DNA of 64,000 nucleotides. Source: Burkholderia sp. HI2500. GTDB lineage: Bacteria > Pseudomonadota > Gammaproteobacteria > Burkholderiales > Burkholderiaceae. The DNA is taken from positions 2,294,001 through 2,358,000 of the forward strand of contig NZ_NKFL01000006.1 of the NCBI RefSeq assembly GCF_002223055.1, in the 5' to 3' direction. Position numbers and translations under genes: made by a program. The number at the start of each line of letters is the position of its first letter. Position 1 is the stretch's first letter. Positions 20,366 through 27,981 of the stretch are shown here, piece after piece. The notes beneath the pieces were generated by a model. That model worked only from the letters and a program-made list of their open reading frames with translations. It made no database searches and was not told the origin of the DNA.

Positions 20366-20785
20366 GACAATCCTTGTTCTGGGGGGCCGGGATGCAACGC
20401 GCGACTGCCGCGCGTCGGCAACCTCCCGCGTGCCGGTCATGTCGTCCGCCTGCGGGGCGTCTTGCAACGCCGCTACCGGCCGGTCGATCGCCGCGGCTCC
20501 GTCTCCGAAGAGCCTTTCATCGCGAAAGAGGTGAATGGATTGTGGATAGCCAATACCCGTGCAGCAAACGAAATATCGGAACTATGTTGTGAGGATTTGT
20601 CATCAAGTGCCGCGTACGCGGGCGGCCCGCGGCCCACGCCACGGTGGGCCGCGGGTAAATCATTACCGTGGAATGCCGCGCCGGCGCCCGGCCATCAAGG
20701 CCGGCCGTGGTCATGCCGACGGCGCATCATCGTGGCGATGACGGCCCGGCCGGCCATCGCGACGCCCGCGGCGCCGCGTCATCGG
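20366..20785. other. 420-bp intergenic region with a strong hairpin
   Basis: No gene. It must contain the promoter of the leftward binding-protein gene (A+T-rich 20520-20610). The left-hand half of the remaining part holds the 12-bp inverted repeat listed separately. Confidence 0.5.
20626..20655. repeat. perfect 12-bp inverted repeat (stem-loop)
   Basis: CCCGCGGCCCAC at 20626-20637 pairs with GTGGGCCGCGGG at 20644-20655 around a six-base loop. There is no T-run on either side, so it is not an ordinary intrinsic terminator; it could be a factor-binding palindrome or a transcript-stabilising hairpin beyond the csbD-like gene. Confidence 0.6.
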
Positions 20786-20977
20786 TCAGTGCCGATCGGT
20801 GCCCGTCTGCTTGCGCACCGCATCGGCCGCCTCGCCGGCCTGCTCCTGCATCTTGCCGGCCTCTTGTTCAGCGACGCCTTCCGCTTCCGTCTCGCGGTCG
20901 CCCGTGACCTTGCCGAGCGCTTCCTTGACCGAACCCTTGACTTGTTTGAGCTTGCCTTCGATGCGATTCCTGTCCAT
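20786..20977 (-). CDS. CsbD-family stress protein
   Basis: A 63-aa protein starting MDRNRIEGKLKQVKGSVKE with GGAGACGACC before the ATG. This is the CsbD/YjbJ signature; the second half is Glu/Ala/Gln-rich and helical. CsbD proteins are abundant, hydrophilic, stress-induced cytosolic proteins of unknown biochemistry. A second CsbD gene lies 2.7 kb away at 23657. Confidence 0.85.
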   Translation of the reverse strand: MDRNRIEGKLKQVKGSVKEALGKVTGDRETEAEGVAEQEAGKMQEQAGEAADAVRKQTGTDRH

Positions 20978-21118
20978 GGTCGTCTCCTGCGATGGTGGGG
21001 GGAGAGCCGGCGGCGTGACGGCCCGCGTCGCACCGCCGAGTGGACAGGATCGCAAGCGGAGGCCGCGCGCGGCAGATGCGGATGCACCAGCGCGCCTGGT
21101 GCATTCGTACCGGCGCCC

Positions 21119-22651
21119 TCAGTCCTTGTCCTTCGCGCCGCCCTTCTCGCCACGCACGCCGTTCGCATCGGCCGCGCCGACGATCCCGCGTTCGCGCGCC
21201 CACACGATCGCCTCGCCGCGGCTGTGCACGTCGAGTTTCGCGTAGATCGTCGCGACGTGATTGCGCACGGTGTTCGGCGCAAGCCCGAGGCGGCCGGCGA
21301 TCTCCTTGTCGGCAAGACCGTGACACAGCAGGTCGAACACGTCGCGCTCGCGTGCAGTCAGGTCCGACAGCTGCGCGCCCGCATCCGGCGCATTCGCGCG
21401 CCGCACGTTCGCGAGCTTCTCGATCAGCGTACGGCTGAACCAGGATGCATCCTGCATCGCCGTTTCAATCGCGTAGACGAGCTCCATCTCCGTGCGCTTG
21501 CGGTCGCTGATGTCGAGCAGCGCGACGAGCAGGCAGTCGCGCCCGTGAATCGCGACGGGGTCGGCCGACACGACGCAATCGCGCACGTCGCCCTCGCGCG
21601 TGCGGATCTGCACGTCGGCGTTGCGCGCGTTGCCGTCGCGTGCGAGCCGGCCTTCGATGCGCTGCCACGCGCCGCGTTCGGCCCATAGCCCGATCTCGTC
21701 CGCGGATTTGCCGAGCAGGTCGTCCTGCGCATGGCCCGTCAGCGCGGCGAACGCGTCGTTCACGTCGAGCAATTCGAAGCGGTCGGCGGTGACGATCGCG
21801 GTGGCGACCGGCGCCATCCGGAACGCCGTCGCAAAGCGTTCCTCGCTCTGCCGCAACGCGCGCTCGGCCTGCTTGCGCGGCTCGAGATCCATGAACGTGA
21901 ACAGCATGCACGCCTCGTCGTTCATGTCGATCGGCTGCCCGGCGACCACCACGGCCTTCGTGCTGCCGTCCGCGAGCTTCAGCACGGCCTCCATCTGCGG
22001 GATCGTCGCACCTTCGCCGAGCCGCTCGATCGCGAGGTCGCGCCGGTCGGCCTGGTCGAGCACGTCGATCTCGTACACCGAGCGGCCGAGCACGTCGTCA
22101 CGCGCGTGGCCGGTCAGGTCCAGAAAGCCCTGGTTGACCTTCACGTAGCGCAGGTCGTCGAGCCGGCAGATCACGGCCGGCGCCGGATTCGCGTTGAAGG
22201 TGCGCTCGAAGCGTTCCTCGGCGCTCGCCCATTCGGTCGCGTCGTGCAGCACGAGCGCGAGACAGTCGGGCTCGCCGGCCGCATTCGTCAGCACGAGGCT
22301 GCGGATGCGGTGGACCCAGCTCACGGTTTCGTCGGCGGCCGATTCGACTTCGACCGTCACGTCGCTGAACTCCTCGCCCGCGATCACACGATCCATCGGA
22401 TAGTGGCCGTCGCGCACCGGATGGTTGTTCCGGTAGCGCAGCCGGAAACGCTCGCGGTAATCGGTGACGGTCGCACCGAGCGCCTTCAGCTCGGTCACGC
22501 CGTGCATCGCGAGCGCAGCTTCGTTCGCCCAGACGATCCGCTGGTCGGGCTCGACCAGGATCACGCCCTCGGTGAGCCCCGCGATGATCTGGTGCAGCTG
22601 GCGCCGATCGGTATGCGACTTCAGCGCCTGTTCGTTTACCTGTTCGTTCAT
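21119..22651 (-). CDS. PAS-domain LuxR-type regulator
   Basis: A 510-aa protein from ATG 22651. Three PAS modules in tandem: residues about 20-140 (IIAGLTEGVILVEPDQRIVWANEAAL), about 150-270 (FNANPAPAVICRLDDLRYVKVNQGFL) and about 280-400 (FRMAPVATAIVTADRFELLDVNDAFA). The C-terminal LuxR-type helix-turn-helix is at about 430-495 (LTARERDVFDLLCHGLADKEIAGRLGLAPNTV). No receiver domain is present, so signals are sensed by the PAS domains directly. Its place between small stress genes suggests it controls them. An upstream extension of the frame is an artefact of high GC. Confidence 0.85.
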   Translation of the reverse strand: MNEQVNEQALKSHTDRRQLHQIIAGLTEGVILVEPDQRIVWANEAALAMHGVTELKALGATVTDYRERFRLRYRNNHPVRDGHYPMDRVIAGEEFSDVTVEVESAADETVSWVHRIRSLVLTNAAGEPDCLALVLHDATEWASAEERFERTFNANPAPAVICRLDDLRYVKVNQGFLDLTGHARDDVLGRSVYEIDVLDQADRRDLAIERLGEGATIPQMEAVLKLADGSTKAVVVAGQPIDMNDEACMLFTFMDLEPRKQAERALRQSEERFATAFRMAPVATAIVTADRFELLDVNDAFAALTGHAQDDLLGKSADEIGLWAERGAWQRIEGRLARDGNARNADVQIRTREGDVRDCVVSADPVAIHGRDCLLVALLDISDRKRTEMELVYAIETAMQDASWFSRTLIEKLANVRRANAPDAGAQLSDLTARERDVFDLLCHGLADKEIAGRLGLAPNTVRNHVATIYAKLDVHSRGEAIVWARERGIVGAADANGVRGEKGGAKDKD

Positions 22652-23022
22652 CGAATGGTTGTCCCTGTCGTCAGCATGACTGCCGGCCCGGTTGCCGCTT
22701 CGTCGACACGCGCCGGCCGGCGCGTGTGGCGATGATCGCGTGCCGCACCGGTGCACGACAGACGCGGATGCACTATTCGTCATAGTACATGCGCACGGCC
22801 TGCCCCACCGTGCGGTGTCCCGCCGATCCCCGAAGCATCCACTGCGCCTGCTTTCCGCACGTCCCAGCCGACAGGCGCACCACCGCCCCCTTCTCGACGC
22901 CCCGTGCAAACGCACTAGCCGATCAGGTGAATTTGCGCGATGTCCACGCCCGTTTGCATCGGTACGCTGGTACTGCATCGGCGCTCATGCGCTGCCTTCC
23001 GATCCGCAGAGGAGAAAGCACG
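22652..23022. other. 371-bp intergenic region
   Basis: Divergent promoter region between the PAS-LuxR gene and the rightward small-gene run. No gene is seen; CTATTCGTCATAGTACATG near 22770 is the only A+T-rich patch. Ribosome site AGAGGAGAAAG lies at its right end, before the small proline-rich gene. Confidence 0.4.
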
Positions 23023-23187
23023 ATGAAGCTGCATCAGACACCCGATCCGACGCGGCCCGAACCGGCCCCGGACAATCCGCCCGAACCACCGCCCGGCACC
23101 GATCCGCCGGTTCCGCTGCCGCCCGACGTGCCGCGCCCGGACATGCCGCCGCGCGAGCCCGGCTACGACACGCCGATCGCCCGTTGA
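23023..23187 (+). CDS. small proline-rich hypothetical protein
   Basis: A 54-aa protein with an excellent ribosome site (AGAGGAGAAAGCACG). More than a third of the residues are Pro, mixed with Asp, Glu and Arg (PEPAPDNPPEPPPGTDPP), and it has no signal peptide or hydrophobic segment. It is probably unstructured. No family recognised. It precedes the BON-domain gene by 62 bp on the same strand. Confidence 0.6.
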   Translation: MKLHQTPDPTRPEPAPDNPPEPPPGTDPPVPLPPDVPRPDMPPREPGYDTPIAR

Positions 23188-23249
23188 TCCGGGCACGCGC
23201 CATGCTCGGCAGTCAATCCATTCACCACGCCCATCGAAGGAGAACATCA

Positions 23250-23600
23250 ATGAACAAGACCTCGCACCTTTCGACGCTGCTCGCCGCCAGCGCGGCCTTC
23301 CTGCTTTGCGCCGCACCGCTCACGAGTGCGCAGGCGCAAGCCTCGTCCACCGACAGCGGCATGACGGCCGAATCGAACCAGCCCGTCACCGACACGTGGA
23401 TCACCACCAAGGTGAAAGGGGAACTCGCGACCACCGACGGCGTGAAGAGCACTGACATCAGCGTGAAGACGGTCGACGGTGTCGTCACGCTCACCGGCGT
23501 GCTGCCGTCGAAGGTCGCCGTGAAGAAGGCTATCGCCGTCACGCGCGCGATCAAGGGCGTGAAGCACGTCGACGCATCCGGCCTGAAGGCGAAGGCCTGA
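23250..23600 (+). CDS. BON-domain periplasmic protein
   Basis: A 116-aa protein, ATG preceded by GAAGGAGAAC. Signal peptide residues 1-30 (LCAAPLTSAQA|QA), then a single BON domain at about 45-112: ITTKVKGELATTDGVKSTDISVKTVDGVVTLTGVLPSKVAVKKA with the conserved G in VTLTGVL. This is the OsmY/YraP type, which acts at the envelope in osmotic and membrane stress. A terminator follows directly. Confidence 0.9.
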   Translation: MNKTSHLSTLLAASAAFLLCAAPLTSAQAQASSTDSGMTAESNQPVTDTWITTKVKGELATTDGVKSTDISVKTVDGVVTLTGVLPSKVAVKKAIAVTRAIKGVKHVDASGLKAKA

Positions 23601-23606
23601 CCTCCC

Positions 23607-23632
23607 GGCGCGGCATGCCGCCGCGCCTTTTA
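23607..23632 (+). terminator. intrinsic terminator or attenuator after the BON gene
   Basis: A 7-bp GC stem (GGCGCGG / CCGCGCC, loop CATGCCG) at 23607-23627 followed by TTTTAT. It lies seven bases after the stop codon, between the BON and csbD-like genes, and may reduce rather than abolish read-through. Confidence 0.6.
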
Positions 23633-23656
23633 TCCCTGCATGACAAGGAGCACATG

Positions 23657-23854
23657 ATGAACGAGGACAAGATCAAGGGTCAGTGGAAGCAACTCTCGGG
23701 CAAGCTGAAGGCCAAGTGGGGCAAGTTGACCGACGACGACCTGAAGGTGGCCGACGGCAATCGCGAGTATCTGGCCGGCAAGATCCAGGAGCGCTACGGC
23801 ATCGCACGCGATGAAGCCGAGAAGCAGTTGAAGGAATTCGACCGCGAACTGTAA
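23657..23854 (+). CDS. CsbD-family stress protein
   Basis: A 65-aa CsbD protein: MNEDKIKGQWKQLSGKLKAKWGKL with the full family motif and the second half NREYLAGKIQERYGIARDEAEKQL. Two ATGs are adjacent (23654 and 23657); the second gives better spacing to AAGGAG. It is closer to the E. coli YjbJ type than the copy at 20786. Same role: abundant stress-induced cytosolic protein. Confidence 0.9.
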   Translation: MNEDKIKGQWKQLSGKLKAKWGKLTDDDLKVADGNREYLAGKIQERYGIARDEAEKQLKEFDREL

Positions 23855-23928
23855 CGCGATAGCGCTTCCATCGCGCTTCAATGCAACCGCCGCGGCGCCA
23901 ACGGCGTCGCGGCCACCAGGACAACGAC

Positions 23929-24012
23929 ATGGGCAAATACCTGATCGCCTGGCTGCTCGGCGTGCCGGTCGGGCTGCTGGTGCTGTTCTTTCTGATCACG
24001 CACGTCTTCTGA
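23929..24012 (+). CDS. 27-aa single-pass membrane microprotein
   Basis: ATG 23929 to TGA 24010-24012, preceded by AGGACAACGAC. The peptide is MGKYLIAWLLGVPVGLLVLF followed by FLITHVF: a short basic start and one uninterrupted transmembrane helix with a Gly-Val-Pro-Val-Gly kink. It lies in a run of small stress genes with consistent codon use. Similar tiny hydrophobic proteins often modulate membrane complexes; the role here is unknown. Confidence 0.6.
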   Translation: MGKYLIAWLLGVPVGLLVLFFLITHVF

Positions 24013-24068
24013 GCGTGCCGGCTCGATCAGAGCCGATCAAAACAACTCGTTTTCAAGGGAGATGAACA

Positions 24069-24290
24069 ATGAAATTGCTTTCGATCTCGGTCGCCTGCAT
24101 CGCCTTGATGACCGCTTCGATCCCGGGATTTGCGGCAGGGTGCCTGAAGGGCGCGGCCGTGGGCGGGGTCGCCGGCCACGTCGCGGGGCACCACGGGGCA
24201 GTGGGCGCCGCCGCGGGTTGCGCGATCGGCCACCACCACGCGGCAAAGAAAGCCAAGGCGGCAAGCGCGGCAACGGCCGCGTCGCAATGA
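24069..24290 (+). CDS. small exported glycine/alanine/histidine-rich protein
   Basis: A 73-aa protein with ribosome site GGGAGATGAAC. Residues 1-23 are a signal peptide (ALMTASIPGFA|AG). The mature part has a glycine-zipper-like repeat (GAAVGGVAGHVAGHHGAVGAAAGCAIGHHH split by His), ending in a Lys/Ala tail. Glycine-zipper proteins of this kind insert in or lie beneath the outer membrane. The His cluster could bind metal; this is inference. Confidence 0.7.
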   Translation: MKLLSISVACIALMTASIPGFAAGCLKGAAVGGVAGHVAGHHGAVGAAAGCAIGHHHAAKKAKAASAATAASQ

Positions 24291-24418
24291 ACGCGTCATG
24301 ACGGGGCCGCCCGACGTTCTTCGAAACGGCCGGCGTTGCGCCGCGTGCGCGATGCCACCGGTAAGAACATGACCACCCGATTTACAACAATTTCGCCAAT
24401 CCAAGGGGAAAATCGTTC

Positions 24419-24673
24419 ATGGACATGCATGGCTTGATCATATGGCTGGTCATCGGCGCCATCGCCGGCTGGCTTGCGGGCGTACTCGTCAAGGGCGGCG
24501 GTTTCGGCCTGCTCATCGACATCGTTGTCGGGATTCTGGGCGCGGTGATCGGCGGCTGGCTCGCCGGATTGCTCGGTATCGGCTTCAGCGGGATTCTCGG
24601 CTCGATCGTCATCGCCCTCATCGGTGCGGTGATCCTCTTGCTCGTGATTCGCCTGTTCCGTCGCGCAACGTGA
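24419..24673 (+). CDS. GlsB/YeaQ/YmgE-family membrane stress protein
   Basis: An 84-aa protein with three hydrophobic helices. The family markers IIWLVIGAIAGWLAGVLVKGGGFGLL and IVVGILGAVIGGWLAGLLGI are present; these are the Gly-rich helices of the so-called transglycosylase-associated proteins (YeaQ, YmgE). The name is historical, and there is no enzymatic evidence. Ribosome site AAGGGGAAAATCG lies before ATG 24419. Expressed under stress in other bacteria. Confidence 0.9.
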   Translation: MDMHGLIIWLVIGAIAGWLAGVLVKGGGFGLLIDIVVGILGAVIGGWLAGLLGIGFSGILGSIVIALIGAVILLLVIRLFRRAT

Positions 24674-24745
24674 CGGGTCATCGAGCGCGCCGGCGAAGCG
24701 CCGCATCAGAACACGCCGGCATGACAGGTTCAACGCCATGAGGGA

Positions 24746-24772
24746 CGAGCCCGGCGTTCGACACCGGGCTCG
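24746..24772. terminator. possible bidirectional transcription stop hairpin
   Basis: A 9-bp perfect stem (CGAGCCCGG 24746-24754 / CCGGGCTCG 24764-24772) between the convergent glsB-like and Met/His-rich genes. It lacks a T-run on both sides, so termination efficiency is uncertain. Confidence 0.4.
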
Positions 24773-24778
24773 CGACAC

Positions 24779-25084
24779 TTAGTGCCCCTTGTAGAGATCG
24801 AGCAACTGGCTATGCAAGGCCATCATGTCCTTGTCATGCTGCATCTGCAGTTTCGCCATCGCTTCGTTGTGCTGCATTTCCATCGCCATCATCTTTTGCT
24901 GGATGCCGATGGCCTGGGTACGCTGCTCGGGCGTGAGCTTGTCCATCATCATCATGGTCCAGTCGCTGGTATGCGACATGTAGGTGCCGCTGCGACCAAT
25001 GCCGCCACCGTCTGCCTGTGCCGCACCCGCGACGAGCAGGAACGGAATGGCGCCACACAGCATGAGCTTGCGAATCGGGTTCAT
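24779..25084 (-). CDS. small exported Met/His/Gln-rich protein
   Basis: A 101-aa protein, ATG 25084 behind ACAGGAGAACCCGG. Signal peptide 1-24 (LLVAGAAQA|DG). The mature part is a helical, Met- and His-rich segment (DWTMMMMDKLTPEQRTQAIG, then QQKMMAMEMQHNEAMAKLQMQHDKDMM split by two residues), resembling metal-responsive periplasmic proteins of the CpxP/Spy or Met-rich copper-binding type, but without their LTxxQ motifs. Role unknown; metal handling or extracytoplasmic chaperone activity are reasonable guesses. Confidence 0.65.
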   Translation of the reverse strand: MNPIRKLMLCGAIPFLLVAGAAQADGGGIGRSGTYMSHTSDWTMMMMDKLTPEQRTQAIGIQQKMMAMEMQHNEAMAKLQMQHDKDMMALHSQLLDLYKGH

Positions 25085-25476
25085 CCGGGTTCTCCTGTCA
25101 AGAAAGGACGTCGGGAAGCGCCCGTGTCGCATGCACGGGTTTCCTGAGCGTGTGTCATGAACTGCCAGCGGACCTCGAGACCTCGTCCAATCAATCGACC
25201 CGATGATCGAAAGGTGTCTCCCTGACACGTGCTACGACGAATCGGCTGATGAATGAGGGGGCGACTGGCGAGACGTTTGTCGTCCCGAACCGGCGGATAT
25301 GACACGGCTCGATGAGATTTTCGGGGTCGCGTCATCCCGCGCGCCCGGCGGTGGCATCCATGACCGCCCATCCCCGAAATGGCAAACGCCCTGCATTCGC
25401 AGGGCGCTTCAGGCCGCGGGTCGTGCGTGCGCCGGCCAATCGGTCGCGGCTGGCGCAGCCCCCCGCTTTCCTTTCG
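25085..25476. other. 392-bp intergenic region
   Basis: No gene is visible. The right part, 25085-25250, should contain the promoter of the leftward small exported protein gene. A stem-loop lies near its end (listed separately). Confidence 0.4.
25384..25406 (-). terminator. candidate terminator of hglS
   Basis: An 8-bp perfect stem CGCCCTGC / GCAGGGCG with an ATTC loop at 25387-25406, followed leftward by a short TTT run (plus-strand AAA 25384-25386), 71 bp beyond the hglS stop codon. Confidence 0.5.
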
Positions 25477-26505
25477 TTACTTCGCCGCGTTCGCCGTCAT
25501 CTTGAAGATGCCCTGCGCGTTGCCCGCATCGAAACGCAGGTCGGTCACCCAGCGGCGCGCCGCCTGGTCGAACGTGCGCTTGCGCGTGATGAACTCGTAG
25601 AACGAGCCCGGCACGTTGCGCTTCACCGTGCCGCCGTCGCGCGTGCGGAATTCGCGTTCGACGGTATCCGCGCGATACGCGGTCTGGAACACGCGGCCCG
25701 AGCGCGAGCGCTCGACTTCCGGCTTCATCGGCCGGCCCTTCGCCTTCTCGTCGTCGGACAGCTTGAACACGTCGGCGACGCGGTCGGTCGCGTGGTTGAA
25801 CGCGTTGCCTTCGGTCGCGATCCACGCCATTTCCGCCGATTCGAGCAGCAGCGTTTCGTAGTCGAGTTCGTTCGGCAGGTCGTGCTGGCGCGCGAACGCG
25901 CCGACGATCTCCGGCAGCAGCGCGTGCGCGGCCTCTAGCGACAGCCAGCCTTCGCGCTCCACTTCCCACAGCAGCGCGACGGCCGCCGGCGACAGCGGAT
26001 CGCGCGACGTGCTCACGACGTTCGTCACGGCCTGCTGGAATTCCTTCGAGAAACGTTCCGGATGCAGCTCGCTGACGAAGAACTGCGCGATTTCGTCCGG
26101 TGCGTCTTCATGCGCATACGCGCGGCCGGTCATGCCGAGCTTGTCGAGCGGGTAACGGCCGTTCAGGCGGAAGCCGAGCGGACGCAGGATGCGCGTGAAC
26201 GCAGCCTCGCCCGGCGGCAGCGCGCCGGTGTGCGCCCAGCGCACCGTGCGCAGCGCGCCGTGGTCGAAATAGACCGAGCCGCCGCTTTCGACTGCTTCGG
26301 CCGTGTACGCGCGGCCGTTCGCCGAACGTTCGAGCAGCCCTTCGAACAGCGCCATGTTCATCGCCTGCGCGATTTCCGCGCGCGTCACGACGCCGTCTTC
26401 CCATTCTTCGAGGATGGCCGGCATGTTCAGGGTCGAGAACAGGGCGTCGGTCTTCGCCTGTCCCAGCAGCTTCGTCAGCAAGCTCTCGATATTCGGATTG
26501 CGCAT
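25477..26505 (-). CDS. hglS: 2-oxoadipate dioxygenase/decarboxylase (DUF1338, HglS family)
   Basis: A 342-aa member of the DUF1338/YdcJ family. Its characterised member in Pseudomonas putida, HglS, converts 2-oxoadipate to D-2-hydroxyglutarate with Fe(II) and O2, the key step of D-lysine catabolism. The three metal ligands of HglS have clear counterparts: His82 (YFDHGALRTV), His238 (AFNHATDRV) and Glu304 (SFYEFITRKR); the His-His spacing of 156 residues equals that of the P. putida enzyme. The length is slightly short compared with its ~460 aa, since YdcJ-type members have extra insertions. It is divergent from a LysR gene 509 bp away, with a composite repeat between them. Confidence 0.8.
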   Translation of the reverse strand: MRNPNIESLLTKLLGQAKTDALFSTLNMPAILEEWEDGVVTRAEIAQAMNMALFEGLLERSANGRAYTAEAVESGGSVYFDHGALRTVRWAHTGALPPGEAAFTRILRPLGFRLNGRYPLDKLGMTGRAYAHEDAPDEIAQFFVSELHPERFSKEFQQAVTNVVSTSRDPLSPAAVALLWEVEREGWLSLEAAHALLPEIVGAFARQHDLPNELDYETLLLESAEMAWIATEGNAFNHATDRVADVFKLSDDEKAKGRPMKPEVERSRSGRVFQTAYRADTVEREFRTRDGGTVKRNVPGSFYEFITRKRTFDQAARRWVTDLRFDAGNAQGIFKMTANAAK

Positions 26506-26722
26506 CAGGATTCTCGTCTCGGGGGACCGCCGGCAAACGTGCCGGCAACTCGTCGGCCGGCCGCCCCACGGGCGCCTGACCTTGCGTGGAGAGCATTATT
26601 CAAAGGGTTGCAGCGGGGCGTAAAGCGAGATTAAATTGATATGTGATGAGTTTTTGGAATTATCAGCCGCTCCCGGCTTCGCCCGCCGGCCCGCACCGGG
26701 CAGGTGCGTTCGTCAGACGAAT

Positions 26723-27010
26723 TCAGGGCCTGTTTAGATATGGAACGCACATGCGAATGCCCGAAATCGCTCGTAGGGCAAGGAGTGAGGAGCGCCGTTT
26801 GGCCGAGCCAAACAAGCGACGAGCGACGCCGCCATACGGGCGATTTCGGGCATTCCCGTGGCATGATTTTTTAATTTGGGGTTGCCACGAGAACGGCCGC
26901 TCGCCGCGTTGCGCTCCTTGGCGATACGTCAGTATTCGCGGCGTCGCGCGCCTCGCGAGCGGCCGTTCTCGTGGCAACGCATGCGCGTTCCATATCTAAA
27001 CAGAGCCTGA
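26723..27010. repeat. 288-bp MITE-like element with nested inverted repeats
   Basis: A composite of three inverted-repeat pairs. Outer ends: 33 bp each (26723-26755 and 26978-27010), 30 of 33 positions complementary, including CTGTTTAGATATGGAACGC. Inside are two separate hairpins: an 18-bp arm (26756-26773 and 26837-26854; one mismatch) around the sequence GTTTGGC-CGA-GCCAAAC, itself a small hairpin (26797-26813), and a perfect 23-bp arm (26881-26903 and 26956-26978). There is no open frame. The right end stops four bases before the LysR start codon at 27015. No clear target-site duplication is seen. This looks like a non-autonomous transposable element or a mobile intergenic repeat. Confidence 0.75.
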
Positions 27011-27014
27011 CATC

Positions 27015-27962
27015 ATGCGTAAATTCAAGATCCCCAACATGGGCGCGCTCGTGGCTTTCGAAGCCGCCGCGCGCCACGAAAGCTTCACGCACGCGGCCAA
27101 GGAGCTGTTCCTGACCGAAAGCGCGGTATCGCGCCAGATCGCGACGCTCGAAGCGAGCCTCGGCGTGCGGCTGTTCGCCCGCGTGAAGCAGCGCGTCGTG
27201 CTGACGCGCGCCGGCAAGCTGTACGGCACGCAGGTGCGCCGCGCGCTGGAAGCGCTCGACCGCGACACGCTGTCGATCATCGCGCACGGCAGCGGCGGCG
27301 GCTACCTGGAGCTCGCGGTGCTGCCGACCTTTGCGTCGCACTGGCTGATCCCGCGCATCAAGAGCTTCTACGACCGCACGCCCGACGTGCGCGTGAACAT
27401 GGGCAGCCGCACCGACCTGTTCTCGTTCGAGGACACCCACTTCGAGGCCGCGATCCACTACGGCAAGCCGACCTGGCCCGGCACGTCGTCCGACTACCTG
27501 TTCGGCGAGGAAGTCGTGCCGATCTGCTCGCCGGCGCTGCTCGACGGGCCCGTGCACAGCGTCGAGGATCTGCTCGCCTACCCGCTGCTGCACTCGACGA
27601 CGCGCCCCGGCGCGTGGGCGCAGTGGTTCGAGACGCACGGCGTCGAGGACATCCGCACGATGCAGGGCGTGCGCTACGAACTGCACACGATGCTGATCAG
27701 CGCGGCCGCGGCCGGGCTCGGCATCGCGCTCGTGCCGAAGTTCTTCGTCGAGGAACAGTTGCAGCAGCTCGGGCTGGTGGTGCCGTGCGATGCGGCGTCG
27801 GTCGGCGATTCCGCGTACTACCTCGTCTATCCGACGGAGTTCAGCCACAGCAAGCCGCTGGAGCTGTTTCGCGGCTGGCTGCTCGAGCAGGCGAGCGCGT
27901 ATGCGGCGCCGGATGTCGACGCGGATGGCGGCGATATCGTGGACGACGAGGACGTCGAGTAA
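27015..27962 (+). CDS. LysR-type transcriptional regulator (GcvA-like)
   Basis: A 315-aa LTTR; helix-turn-helix at residues about 20-60 (SFTHAAKELFLTESAVSRQIATLE), effector domain 95-300. The N-terminal style (MRKFKIPNMGALVAFEAAARH) is that of GcvA-type activators. A long acidic tail (VDADGGDIVDDEDVE) ends the protein. Divergent from hglS, so it probably activates lysine/2-oxoadipate catabolism. The MITE-like element ends four bases upstream of ATG 27015 and leaves no room for a normal ribosome site outside it: the transcript leader must include part of the element. Confidence 0.85.
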   Translation: MRKFKIPNMGALVAFEAAARHESFTHAAKELFLTESAVSRQIATLEASLGVRLFARVKQRVVLTRAGKLYGTQVRRALEALDRDTLSIIAHGSGGGYLELAVLPTFASHWLIPRIKSFYDRTPDVRVNMGSRTDLFSFEDTHFEAAIHYGKPTWPGTSSDYLFGEEVVPICSPALLDGPVHSVEDLLAYPLLHSTTRPGAWAQWFETHGVEDIRTMQGVRYELHTMLISAAAAGLGIALVPKFFVEEQLQQLGLVVPCDAASVGDSAYYLVYPTEFSHSKPLELFRGWLLEQASAYAAPDVDADGGDIVDDEDVE

Positions 27963-27981
27963 CGGCGCGGTCGCGGCCGCC

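Noticed and set aside
26723..27010. CRISPR-like interpretation of the repeat structure
   Set aside because: The repeats are inverted and unequal, not direct repeats with spacers; no cas genes are present.
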